Below are positions 33,529-40,771 of a stretch of 48,016 nt of DNA, one piece after another. The stretch is from Candidatus Latescibacterota bacterium. GTDB lineage: Bacteria; Krumholzibacteriota; Krumholzibacteriia; G020349025. The stretch lies in the NCBI GenBank assembly GCA_020349025.1, contig CP070763.1:1-48016 (forward strand), given 5' to 3'. The position numbers were made by a program, and so were the translations under genes. The notes below the pieces were generated by a model. It was not told where the DNA came from. It searched no databases and saw only the letters and a program-made list of their open reading frames with translations. Position 1 is the first letter of the stretch. Every line of letters starts with the position of its first letter.

Positions 33529-34977
33529 ATGTCCGCACTGCACGAGCGCGTCACGCAGCTGGCAAAACGCGTGGTCCAGAACAACACCTGGCGCCAACGC
33601 CGCTGCTTCAACCTGATCCCTTCCGAGACCACCCCCAGCCTGCTTCTGAAGCTGTGTGAGATCGCCGATCCGGCGGGACGCTACGCCGAGCACCGCACGC
33701 TGAAGGGGCGCGAGGTCTACTTCTATCAAGCCACCGGGTTCATCCAGGAGGTCGAGGAGGAGGCGCGGCGCGAGATCCAGAAGTTCTTCGACTGCCAGGA
33801 AGCGGAGCTGCGCCCGATCAGCGGACAGATGGCGAACGAAGTCGTCTTCAAGGCCCTCGTGCGTCAGCTCGGAGGGCTCGAGGGCAGACGCGGGGCGCGG
33901 CGGCTGCGACGCGTCCTCAACAACGACCTCACCAAGGGTGGACATCTGAGCGCACAGCCCATGGGCGCGCTCTTCAACTTTGTCGACATCGACCCCGAGA
34001 CCGGCGCCGACCGCGTCGTCCACTTCCCGTTGCACCCGGACAACCCGTACCGCGCCGATGTCGACAAGCTGGGCGAGGTCATCGATGCGGCGTGCCCGGA
34101 GCTCGTCATCTTCGGCAAGAGCATGTTCCTCTACCCGGAGCCGGTGCGCGAGGTGGCCGCACTGGTGCAAAACCTGGAGCCGCGCCCCCTCCTGCACTAC
34201 GACATGGCCCACGTTCTCGGGCTCTACGGCGCCTTCCAGGCACCCCTTCAGGAGGGCGCCGATCTCGTCACCGGCAGCACGCACAAGACCTTCTTCGGTC
34301 CGCAGCGCGGCGTCGTGGCCTCGAACCTGAGCAAGCAGTCGCCATTGCGCAAGCTGTGGGTCGAAATCAAGGGTCGCGCCTTCCCCGGATCGACGAGCAA
34401 CCACCACCTGGGAACCCTCGTCGGCTTGCTGCTGGCGAGCTACGAGATGAACCAGTTCAAGCAGGAGTACCAGGAAGCCGTGCTCCGCAACGCGCGTGCT
34501 CTGGCGCGTGCGCTCGACGCCGCCGGCGTGCGTGTCGAGGGTGAACGCGCCGACGGCTTCACGCACACGCACCAGGTGATCCTGCGCGTGCGCGAGCACG
34601 GCACGGGTGAGGAGGTTGCCCGCAGGCTGGAGGAGAACAACATCATCACGAACTACCAGGCGCTGCCGGACGACACGAGCTTCGTCGATTCGAGCGGCAT
34701 CCGACTGGGCGTCCAGGAGATGACACGCTTCGGCATGTCGGAAACCGACTTCGAGCGCCTCGCCGGATACATCGCGGACGTGATCCTGCGCCAAGCACCG
34801 GTGGCCGACGAGGTGGCGCGCGAGCGTCGTGGCTTCATGGAGATGCGCTACTGCCTGCCAGCCGCCGAGGCGCTACCGATCGCGGCGGAGCTCCTCGCCT
34901 CGATCCTGCCCGACTCCGATTACGCGCAGCGCTTCGCCGCGGCCCTGGAAGCGGCCGGTCGCACCTTGCAGGTCTGA
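33529..34977 (+). CDS. Divergent serine hydroxymethyltransferase-like PLP enzyme
   Basis: A 482-residue fold-type I PLP protein from ATG 33529 behind GGAGGAG. The SHMT-like core is clear: FNLIPSETTPS (compare IASENYxS), RPISGQMANEVVFKALV (PxSGxxAN), KGGHLSAQPMGA (GGHLTHG), LHYDMAHVLGL (cofactor Asp) and TGSTHKTFFGPQRGVV with the Schiff-base Lys253. It departs from canonical GlyA: the NKYAEGYPGxRYYGG block, which holds the catalytic tyrosine, reads GRYAEHRTLKGREVYFYQ, and the folate-binding neighbourhood differs. The C-terminal 90 residues are longer than usual. It could act on another beta-hydroxy amino acid or a modified glycine-serine exchange. Confidence 0.8.
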   Translation: MSALHERVTQLAKRVVQNNTWRQRRCFNLIPSETTPSLLLKLCEIADPAGRYAEHRTLKGREVYFYQATGFIQEVEEEARREIQKFFDCQEAELRPISGQMANEVVFKALVRQLGGLEGRRGARRLRRVLNNDLTKGGHLSAQPMGALFNFVDIDPETGADRVVHFPLHPDNPYRADVDKLGEVIDAACPELVIFGKSMFLYPEPVREVAALVQNLEPRPLLHYDMAHVLGLYGAFQAPLQEGADLVTGSTHKTFFGPQRGVVASNLSKQSPLRKLWVEIKGRAFPGSTSNHHLGTLVGLLLASYEMNQFKQEYQEAVLRNARALARALDAAGVRVEGERADGFTHTHQVILRVREHGTGEEVARRLEENNIITNYQALPDDTSFVDSSGIRLGVQEMTRFGMSETDFERLAGYIADVILRQAPVADEVARERRGFMEMRYCLPAAEALPIAAELLASILPDSDYAQRFAAALEAAGRTLQV

Positions 34978-35001
34978 GCCGCGCGGCGCCGGCGTGCGCC
35001 G

Positions 35002-35322
35002 TCACTCCTTCGGCTCGACGATGTCGAGGATCCAGGAACGCCCGGCGGTGGCGTGCGGCCAACCCAGGGTCGTGATGCCGAGAAAAGCGACGTGGAGCAG
35101 CTCGTCACGCGTCACCCCTTGACGCATGGCGCGCCGCGCGTGCGAGTGCACCGCACCCTGCTCGCGAGCCCCCAGGGCGAGCGCCAGCTTCACCAAGCGC
35201 TGTGTCTTCTTGTCGAGCGGGCCCGCCGACGATGCGGCGTCACCCAGCTTCGTGTAGGCATCCCATACGTCCGGGTGCTCGGTGCGAAGCGCCTCGATGA
35301 TATCGGGCAGCTTTTCGGACAT
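35002..35322 (-). CDS. Carboxymuconolactone decarboxylase / AhpD-like family protein without CxxC
   Basis: A 106-residue alpha-helical protein from ATG 35322 behind AAGGAG. KTQRLVKLALALGAREQGAV, HSHARRAMRQGVTRDELLHV and AFLGITTLGWPHA follow the CMD-family helix pair. Redox-active members have CxxC before HxxxA (as in C-E-Y-C-I-x-x-H); here both cysteines are absent (REQGAVHSHA), so peroxidase chemistry of the AhpD type is not expected. The role is unknown. It ends 25 nt from the convergent SHMT-like gene, and begins 60 nt after the peptidase gene on the same strand. Confidence 0.85.
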   Translation of the reverse strand: MSEKLPDIIEALRTEHPDVWDAYTKLGDAASSAGPLDKKTQRLVKLALALGAREQGAVHSHARRAMRQGVTRDELLHVAFLGITTLGWPHATAGRSWILDIVEPKE

Positions 35323-35381
35323 GCGTTCTCCTTCGGATCGTGAAACGGGAACGTGTGGATGGCGAGGTGCGCACGCAGCGC

Positions 35382-36188
35382 TCAGCCGAAGTCGCGCTCC
35401 TCGAGATCCTCGTCGCTGAAACCGAAGTAGTGCCCGACCTCGTGGAAGAGCGTGATGCGGATCTGCTCCACCAGCTCGTCGCGACTCGTGGTTTCGTGTT
35501 CCAGATTGCGCTGGAAGAGATAGATTCGATCCGGCAGATCGGAACGCATCGTTGCGCTCTTGCGCTCCGGGAGGGGAACTCCCACGTACAGCCCCAGCAG
35601 CTGCGGATCGAGCGGCGGCGACTCCAGGTTGAGGATCTCGAGCGCCGGAACCGGCTCGACGAGGATGGCGACCTCGTTCTGCAGCGCCTCCTGGAAGCGC
35701 TCCGGAATCTCGTCCAGGGCTTCGCGAACCGCGGCGCTGAACTCCTCCGCGCTCAAGCGAACCGGCAACGGGAAGCTCTTGGGCGCGAGCGCGTGCGCTC
35801 GACGCGCGCACGCGTCCGCACGCTCGAAATCACCCTCCCGGTCTGCCAGCAGACAGAGGAGGTCGAAGACCTCGGGGCTCGCCTCGATCTCCGCCGAGTG
35901 CTCCGCCGCTCGCTTGGAGGCGGCGAAATCGGCGAGCTCGTAGAGCAGCCGCGCCAGATCGGCCCAGAGCTCCCACGCCCGCGGTGCGAGACGCACCGCC
36001 TCTTCGTACGCGCCGCGCGCGTCGGCCAGATCTCCGAGAGCCCAGAGCGATTCCGCGTACGCGGCGTGCAGGTCGGGATCGTCGGGATGCTCGCGCACCC
36101 CGGCGTCGGCGAGGCTGAGCGCGCGCTCGAACTCCTCCGCTTCCAGCGCCGCGTCGACTGCGTACAGCGTCTCCGCCACCTTCGGCAT
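35382..36188 (-). CDS. TPR-zincin metallopeptidase family protein
   Basis: A 268-residue protein from ATG 36188. The N-terminal 130 residues are tetratricopeptide-like helix pairs (AALEAEEFERALSLADAGVR, LHAAYAESLWALGDLADARG). The C-terminal 130 residues match the minimal zincin-like metallopeptidase family (PF06262 type): a conserved region PLPERKSATMRSDLPDRIYL and the zinc site RITLFHEVGHYFGFSDEDLE with HExxH. Stand-alone members are about 120 residues, so this is a TPR fusion. It has no signal peptide and is presumably cytosolic. The reaction is unproven for the family. The gene is divergent from the secreted thioredoxin-like gene. Confidence 0.85.
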   Translation of the reverse strand: MPKVAETLYAVDAALEAEEFERALSLADAGVREHPDDPDLHAAYAESLWALGDLADARGAYEEAVRLAPRAWELWADLARLLYELADFAASKRAAEHSAEIEASPEVFDLLCLLADREGDFERADACARRAHALAPKSFPLPVRLSAEEFSAAVREALDEIPERFQEALQNEVAILVEPVPALEILNLESPPLDPQLLGLYVGVPLPERKSATMRSDLPDRIYLFQRNLEHETTSRDELVEQIRITLFHEVGHYFGFSDEDLEERDFG

Positions 36189-36323
36189 CGATGCTCCATC
36201 GCGTGCCCGCCACGCGGGCCATTCAGTGGGTGTCTCAGCCAACACTCGGACGAGCTCCCGGCATTGTCGCAACTCGCCTGTTGGGCCGCAAGCCGCAGAG
36301 TGAGGCGGCAGCGGCTGAGCCCC

Positions 36324-36353
36324 TTGCCGCGCAGGCTTCCCTTTCGCTAGCCT
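36324..36353 (+). promoter_or_regulatory. Possible promoter of the thioredoxin-like gene
   Basis: TTGCCG (36324-36329), an 18-bp spacer and TAGCCT (36348-36353), with the ATG 38 nt downstream. The -10 is weak, but the spacing matches the other promoters of this window. Confidence 0.3.
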
Positions 36354-36391
36354 TTCTCACGGAGCGCACAGATCGCAGCGTGGAGGTCTCG

Positions 36392-37102
36392 ATGAATCGC
36401 ATCCCTGGAACGGTTCGGGTCGCCATGGTGGCGTGCGCGCTCGTCCTCGCGGCCATGGCACAATCCGCCGCAGCGGCTGCCGACGCGTGCATGCTGCACA
36501 CACTGGCGGGGCCACAGGTGCAGGTGTCGACGGGCAGCGACCCGCAGAGCGAAAAGCCGCAACAGGAGGAGACAGCGCGCGAAGACGCACCGAGCTACAC
36601 GCTGCTCGAGGACCGACTGACCATGCGCGAGCCCTTCAACCTGGCGCAGGAGAGGATCCGAATCGTCGCTTTCCTCTCACCCTCGTGTGGGCGCTGCCTC
36701 AAGAACGCCGGCGAGCTCGTACGCGACGTATTCCGCAAGCGGGAAACCGACGAGCTCGCAGCCTTTCTGGTCTGGCTCAACGTGCGTTCGGAGGACAACG
36801 AAGAAGCCGTCGATGCGGCCGTGCGCAGGATCCAGGAGCCGCGCATCCAGCACTTCTGGGATCCGAAACGCATCCTCAACCACCAGCTACGCGACGCGAT
36901 CATGTTCGACGTCAACGTACGCCTCTACGACATCTTCCTCCTCTACGGCCGCGACGCCGTCTGGGAGAAACGCGTGCCGCGCCCCGGCTATTGGATGCAC
37001 GAGTACAAGGGTGCTCCCGGTCCATGGTGGAACGTGGCAACGTTCGCCAAGGAAGTCGACCGCGGTCTGAACGGCGAGCCCTTCAGCATCCCATACGAGT
37101 GA
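36392..37102 (+). CDS. Secreted thioredoxin-fold-like protein with CxxC
   Basis: A 236-residue protein from ATG 36392 behind GGAGG, with a signal peptide (VRVAMVACALVLAAMAQSAA). After a low-complexity, Gln/Glu-rich linker comes IRIVAFLSPSCGRCLKNAGE: a beta strand, then CGRC (Cys99, Cys102) and a helix, as in the thioredoxin fold. The following segments (AAFLVWLNVRSEDNEEAVDA, RIQHFWDPKRILNHQLRDAI) resemble the central part of DsbA/TlpA-like or selenoprotein-like periplasmic proteins. Redox activity in the periplasm is inferred. It ends before a long untranslated stretch with a terminator at 37351. Confidence 0.72.
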   Translation: MNRIPGTVRVAMVACALVLAAMAQSAAAAADACMLHTLAGPQVQVSTGSDPQSEKPQQEETAREDAPSYTLLEDRLTMREPFNLAQERIRIVAFLSPSCGRCLKNAGELVRDVFRKRETDELAAFLVWLNVRSEDNEEAVDAAVRRIQEPRIQHFWDPKRILNHQLRDAIMFDVNVRLYDIFLLYGRDAVWEKRVPRPGYWMHEYKGAPGPWWNVATFAKEVDRGLNGEPFSIPYE

Positions 37103-37283
37103 TCGCCAAGCGCACTGTCTCGAGGCCGTCGCACCCTCCGGTGTTGCGCCAACGGCACATCTCGATCGTGTCGCACTTCTTCGTTTCCACACGTTCCGCG
37201 CGTGCGGAGTGTCTGTGATGAACACATTCTGGTCAACGATCTGTTTGGAAGCGTGGGATCAAGGCGTTTTGTTTGGTGCAAAC

Positions 37284-37313
37284 TTGACCGCGCGTGAAGA
37301 GCCGGTGAAAAAT
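37284..37313 (+). promoter_or_regulatory. Predicted promoter of a candidate small RNA
   Basis: TTGACC (37284-37289), an 18-bp spacer and AAAAAT (37308-37313). It lies in a region without a credible gene, some 38 bp upstream of a strong terminator hairpin. Confidence 0.35.
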
Positions 37314-37319
37314 GCCCCG

Positions 37320-37385
37320 GTCGCTGCACGAACGCCGAGGGTGCAGTCGCAACGCCGGGGGAGATCGCTCCCCCGGCGTTTTCTC
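37320..37385 (+). ncRNA. Candidate small RNA with intrinsic terminator
   Basis: A transcript from the promoter at 37284 would start near 37320. It would contain a small hairpin (CTGCAC at 37324-37329 with GTGCAG at 37341-37346) and end at the terminator at 37351-37380, giving about 65 nt. No coding potential is credible in this span: a 73-codon frame at 37209-37430 runs straight through the terminator. No known RNA family is recognised. The alternative is that the hairpin simply ends the transcript of the thioredoxin-like gene 250 bp upstream. Confidence 0.3.
37351..37380 (+). terminator. Strong intrinsic terminator hairpin
   Basis: AACGCCGGGGGAG and CTCCCCCGGCGTT form a 13-bp perfect stem with a 4-nt loop, followed by TTCTC on the plus strand. 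On the minus strand the hairpin is followed by GCGACT, so it acts best for rightward transcripts. Confidence 0.65.
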
Positions 37386-37396
37386 GACTGCGGGTG

Positions 37397-38640
37397 TCAG
37401 AAGGGAATCGGATCCGTGCTGCCGACGTGACCGCGACCGTTGCCTTCGAAGCAGAAGGGCACCGTCCCGGTCGTTCCGGCGTGCGAGATCTCCAGCTCAC
37501 CACAACCACTGCCGTCCGGGCCGATCGTGGCCGTGCCGTTCACCATGAGATCCTCGGACGGGTCGGTCCAGGTGAACACCAGGAGCGCCGCCCCGTCTTC
37601 GAGGCGTGTCCATGTGAAGCTGCCGCTCTCGTCGTCCGGCCCCGCCGAGTTGCCGCTGAGGACACCTGCTTGCGGATCCCACTCGAGGCCGAACGTCGTC
37701 GTCCCGGCCGGTGTGATGGCGACGCCGGTCAGCGTGCGCCTTCCGTCCGCTTCACGCAGAGCGTCCACCTGCAGCGACTCTTCATGACCGTCGAGCCAGG
37801 TCGACACCGCGCTGTAGGAGCGCGTGCCGGCCGCGTCGACGGCGCTCCCCTCCTGGTGCACGCTCACCGGGTCGTGTCCGCTCGGGAAGGTGATGGCGTG
37901 TGTGAACGTGGCGCTGCTGCCGGTGCGCGACCATGTGCCCTGCAGCGACCCGCCGTCGCGCCCGGTGACGCTGACCGTGGCGCCATTGGCGCTCCAGCTG
38001 ATCGTGCGCTCGAAGCTCGTCGCATCGCCGCAGGTAACGAGCAGCTGCGCTTCGCCTCCAACGCCGCACGTGCCGGTCACCGTATGATCGAGCGTCTGCG
38101 CGTCCCAAGCCGCCGTGAACACGCACGTCACCTGCAGGCGGTCTCCATCGCTGATGCCGTCGGGCTCGCCGCCGCTCGTTGCCTCTTGAACGGCGATCGA
38201 GGCGTTGGCCCCGCCCCAGACCGACATCCATCTCGATGCTGTTTTGCTGCCGCGCGACGGGGCCGAGTGCTGGGCGGATCGTCTCGCTGACGGCGACGCG
38301 CGAATCATCCTCGATGAAGTCCCCATCCACGGGTTCCATGGAGAGCTCGACCGTCGTCCCGCCAAGGAACTCCACGATCGACCAGTAGCCTCGGATGCGA
38401 TCGTCCGCGGGGTCGGCGGTCCCGTTGGTGTCGACCTGGAACTGCTGCTCGCTCCGCGCTACGGGCCCGCATCCGAGGCGCTCGATGCTGAGAAGAACGA
38501 CGTTCGGGTCGCTCGTGGTGTCAGTGCAGATCTGCTCACTCGTGCACACCGGGTCGGCAACGGGCGTACAAACCGGCTCCGCAATCATGTCGCTGCGGCG
38601 CTCGACCGGCGTGCTCGCCAGGAGGCGGGCGCCGCGTGCC
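37397..38640 (-). pseudogene. Frameshifted secreted protein of unknown function
   Basis: Two minus-strand frames carry one protein. The 5' part (MIAEPVCTPVADPVCTSEQI, LLSIERLGCGPVARSEQQFQ, YWSIVEFLGGTTVELSMEPV) runs to about 38215. After GGTCTGGGGCGGGG the meaning continues in the next frame (GGANASIAVQEATSGGEPDG, LQVTCVFTAAWDAQTLDHTV) down to the stop at 37397. The break at a G-rich run may be a true one-base indel or a sequencing error. The protein is beta-rich, with Ser/Thr/Gly-rich repeats (TWSRTGSSATFTHAITF, GSFTWTRLEDGAALLVFTW) and a few cysteines, like secreted proteins. No clean signal peptide is found at the 5' end, so the start is uncertain. The family is unknown. Confidence 0.6.
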
Positions 38641-38793
38641 ATGTCGCGGGCGCGATCCCGACTCTCGAACGCCTCAGCGCTCGGATCGTTGCGTTCATGA
38701 ACGCGAACATGGCTCACTCCACACGGTTCGAAGGAGACGCGTCTGTCGCGTCGCTGTGTGGCGTGCGGATCAAGCGCCGTTCCAACGGCGTGA

Positions 38794-39441
38794 TCAGCCT
38801 GGCGCGCGCCGGCCGCCCGACCTGCGGCGAGCGCGTTTCCGGACAGGGGTGGCGTCGGTGCGTGTCTGACCGGCACCTGGCTTCCACAGCACGTCGGAGC
38901 GTCCGCCGTCGTTGGCCACGCGTGCCATGACGAAGAGCAGATCGGACAGACGGTTCAGGTAGGGCAGGACGTGTGTGCCCACCCGTTTCGGCGCCGACTG
39001 GATGAGCCGCGCCACCGCCAGCTCCGCGCGCCTGCAGACGACGCGCGCCATGTGGAGCCACGCGGCTGGAAGTCGCCCGCCTGGAAGAACGAAGCTCGTG
39101 AGCGGCGCCAGCTTCTCGTTGCGCGCATCGAGCGCGGATTCCAGCGCCTCCACCTGGCCTGAAGTGATGCGCAGGTGCTCCCCTGCGCGCTCACGCGCGA
39201 GCCTCGGCACGCACAGATCGGCACCGACGTCGAAGAGGTCGTTCTGGATGCCGCGCAGGAGCGCGCGGTCCTCGCGTGAGAGGCCACGCTGCGCAAGCGC
39301 GAGGCCGATGACCGCGTTGAGCTCGTCGACACAGCCGTACGCCGCAATGCGCGGGTGCGTCTTGGCGACGCGTTTCCCATCCCCGAGAGCCGTGCGCCCT
39401 CCGTCACCGGTGCGCGTGTAGATCTTCGTCAGCCGCACCAT
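38794..39441 (-). CDS. PduO-type cob(I)alamin adenosyltransferase
   Basis: A 215-residue enzyme that transfers the adenosyl group of ATP to cob(I)alamin, making coenzyme B12. ATG 39441 follows AGGAGG. The ATP-binding N-terminus KIYTRTGDGGRTALGDGKRV is diagnostic of the MMAB/PduO family, with AAYGCVDELNAVIGLA, LRGIQNDLFDVGADLCVP, FVLPGGRLPAAWLHMARVVC and LPYLNRLSDLLFVMAR in the expected order. The C-terminal 30 residues are Arg/Lys-rich (VRKRARRRSGGRRAPG) and not part of the fold. It implies a B12-dependent enzyme elsewhere in the genome. Confidence 0.93.
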   Translation of the reverse strand: MVRLTKIYTRTGDGGRTALGDGKRVAKTHPRIAAYGCVDELNAVIGLALAQRGLSREDRALLRGIQNDLFDVGADLCVPRLARERAGEHLRITSGQVEALESALDARNEKLAPLTSFVLPGGRLPAAWLHMARVVCRRAELAVARLIQSAPKRVGTHVLPYLNRLSDLLFVMARVANDGGRSDVLWKPGAGQTRTDATPVRKRARRRSGGRRAPG

Positions 39442-39534
39442 GCGGACCTCCTCGTCGCTCGCGATCGTACACGGCGCGTGCAGCAAACGCGACCCAAGAG
39501 CCTGACTCGCGTGCGAGCAGGTGCCGCGGCGGGT

Positions 39535-40203
39535 TCACTCGGGGAGAAGCGTCGCCCAGGATGCAGGGAGCGGCGCCTCGAGCCTGACGCGCTCGTCGCG
39601 CGTCGGGTGCGCAACCTCAAGGCGCGTCGCATGCAGCGCAATCATCGGCCCCAGCTGCCGCTTCGAGCCGTAGCGGACGTCGCCGACGATCACCGCCCCC
39701 ACGTCGGCGAGCTGGACACGGATCTGGTGCGATCGCCCCGTCTCGAGCTCGACCTCGACGAGAGCGCCCGCAGCGCGAGTCTCGATGGTGCGGTAGTGCA
39801 AGCGAGCGAAACGCGCGCCCGGCGCTCCGGGATGCGTCACGCGTGTTCGGTTTGTGGCCGGGTCCTTGACGAGATGGTGCTCCAGGGTGCCGCGGGGTGG
39901 CTGCGGCGCGCGCTCGACGAGTGCCACATACCTCTTGTGCACGAGGCCACGCCGGAAATGCTCGCTCAACCGGGCGGCCGCTTTGCTCGTGCGCGCCAGC
40001 AGCAGGACGCCCGACGCGGGCCGATCGAGCCGGTGCACCACACCGACGTAGACGCGCCCAGGCTTCGCCCAGCGCTGGCGCAGATAGTCGCTCACCGCGT
40101 CGACGAGGGTCGGGTCACCCGTGCGATCCCCCTGCACCAGGAGACCGGCGGGCTTGCACACACCTAGGAGGTGGTTGTCCTCGTACAGCACGTCGAGCGG
40201 CAT
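39535..40203 (-). CDS. RluA-family RNA pseudouridine synthase
   Basis: A 222-residue protein from ATG 40203, 4 nt after the preceding stop, with GGAG inside the upstream gene. DVLYEDNHLLGVCKPAGLLV, the catalytic-Asp motif VHRLDRPASGVLLLARTS, KRYVALVERAP, VEVELETGRSHQIRVQLADV and IALHATRLEVAHP are the standard RluA/RluD-type motifs. It lacks the S4 domain of full RluD, as many short members do. It makes pseudouridine in rRNA or tRNA; the exact site cannot be assigned. Confidence 0.92.
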   Translation of the reverse strand: MPLDVLYEDNHLLGVCKPAGLLVQGDRTGDPTLVDAVSDYLRQRWAKPGRVYVGVVHRLDRPASGVLLLARTSKAAARLSEHFRRGLVHKRYVALVERAPQPPRGTLEHHLVKDPATNRTRVTHPGAPGARFARLHYRTIETRAAGALVEVELETGRSHQIRVQLADVGAVIVGDVRYGSKRQLGPMIALHATRLEVAHPTRDERVRLEAPLPASWATLLPE

Positions 40204-40207
40204 TCCG

Positions 40208-40660
40208 TCACTCCGCCTGCGCGCGCAGGCGCTCGCGCAACTCCTCGAGCCGGGCGCGATACTCCGCATCGACGCGCGGCTGCTCACGTTCGTCGCGACT
40301 CGACCAACGCATGGCCGCGATCTGGATGACCACGTAGAGCGTCGCCGCACCGGCCAGGAAGAGCATGACGCCGAGCGTCGGATCCACGTGGGATTGCAGC
40401 GTGAAACCCACGCCCGCCAGCACGCCGACCAGGAAGAAGGGGCGGATGACGCGCCAACCGAAGCGGCGAAAGAGAGCGCGCTGTGCCCTGAGGAGAAACG
40501 TGCTCTGGGAGTGCTCGCGGCGAAGCGCGAGGAAATCGAGAAGGTCGGAGTGCGCTGGAAGTGCGGCCCCCAGACGCTCGCGGAGCGCCTCGTCGCTCGC
40601 GGGCTCGGCAAGCTCCTGCTCGACGATGCGGAGCAGGGATTGACGTCGCTGCTCGGTCAC
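40208..40660 (-). CDS. Small membrane protein with two transmembrane helices
   Basis: A 150-residue protein starting at GTG 40660. A helical charged N-terminus (RRQSLLRIVEQELAEPASDE) precedes two hydrophobic segments (IRPFFLVGVLAGVGFTLQ and LGVMLFLAGAATLYVVIQIA) and a charged, coiled-coil-like C-terminus (RVDAEYRARLEELRERLRAQ). No family is recognised. It lies between the transporter operon (stop of the small subunit at 40676) and the pseudouridine synthase gene, both on the same strand and within 20 nt, so the four genes probably form one transcript. Confidence 0.75.
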   Translation of the reverse strand: MTEQRRQSLLRIVEQELAEPASDEALRERLGAALPAHSDLLDFLALRREHSQSTFLLRAQRALFRRFGWRVIRPFFLVGVLAGVGFTLQSHVDPTLGVMLFLAGAATLYVVIQIAAMRWSSRDEREQPRVDAEYRARLEELRERLRAQAE

Positions 40661-40675
40661 AGTTGGATCGGAACC

Positions 40676-40771
40676 TCAGTCGCCGCGCATGACCTTGCGG
40701 AAACAGAATACCGTCAGACCGATGACGCCAATCCAGGTCAGCGCCATGAAGACGATGGCACCCGCGTTCAT
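40676..40771 (-). CDS. MetS-like small subunit of an NSS transporter (31 residues)
   Basis: A 31-codon gene. ATG 40771-40769 overlaps the stop of the transporter gene by the ATGA arrangement, with GGGAGGGG upstream. The product has one hydrophobic helix (AIVFMALTWIGVIGLTVFCF) and a basic end (RKVMRGD). This matches the MetS family of very small subunits encoded directly after NSS transporters such as MetP, where they are required for methionine/alanine transport in Corynebacterium. Position, size, overlap and sequence style agree. Confidence 0.85.
   Translation of the reverse strand: MNAGAIVFMALTWIGVIGLTVFCFRKVMRGD

Noticed and set aside
402..37276. The 13-mer GCGTTTTGTTTGG occurs near 405 and near 37265
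   Set aside because: A single shared 13-mer without flanking similarity is compatible with chance; no repeat family is supported.
37209..37430. A 73-codon frame as a small gene
   Set aside because: It runs through a strong terminator hairpin, has no ribosome-binding site and shows no protein character.
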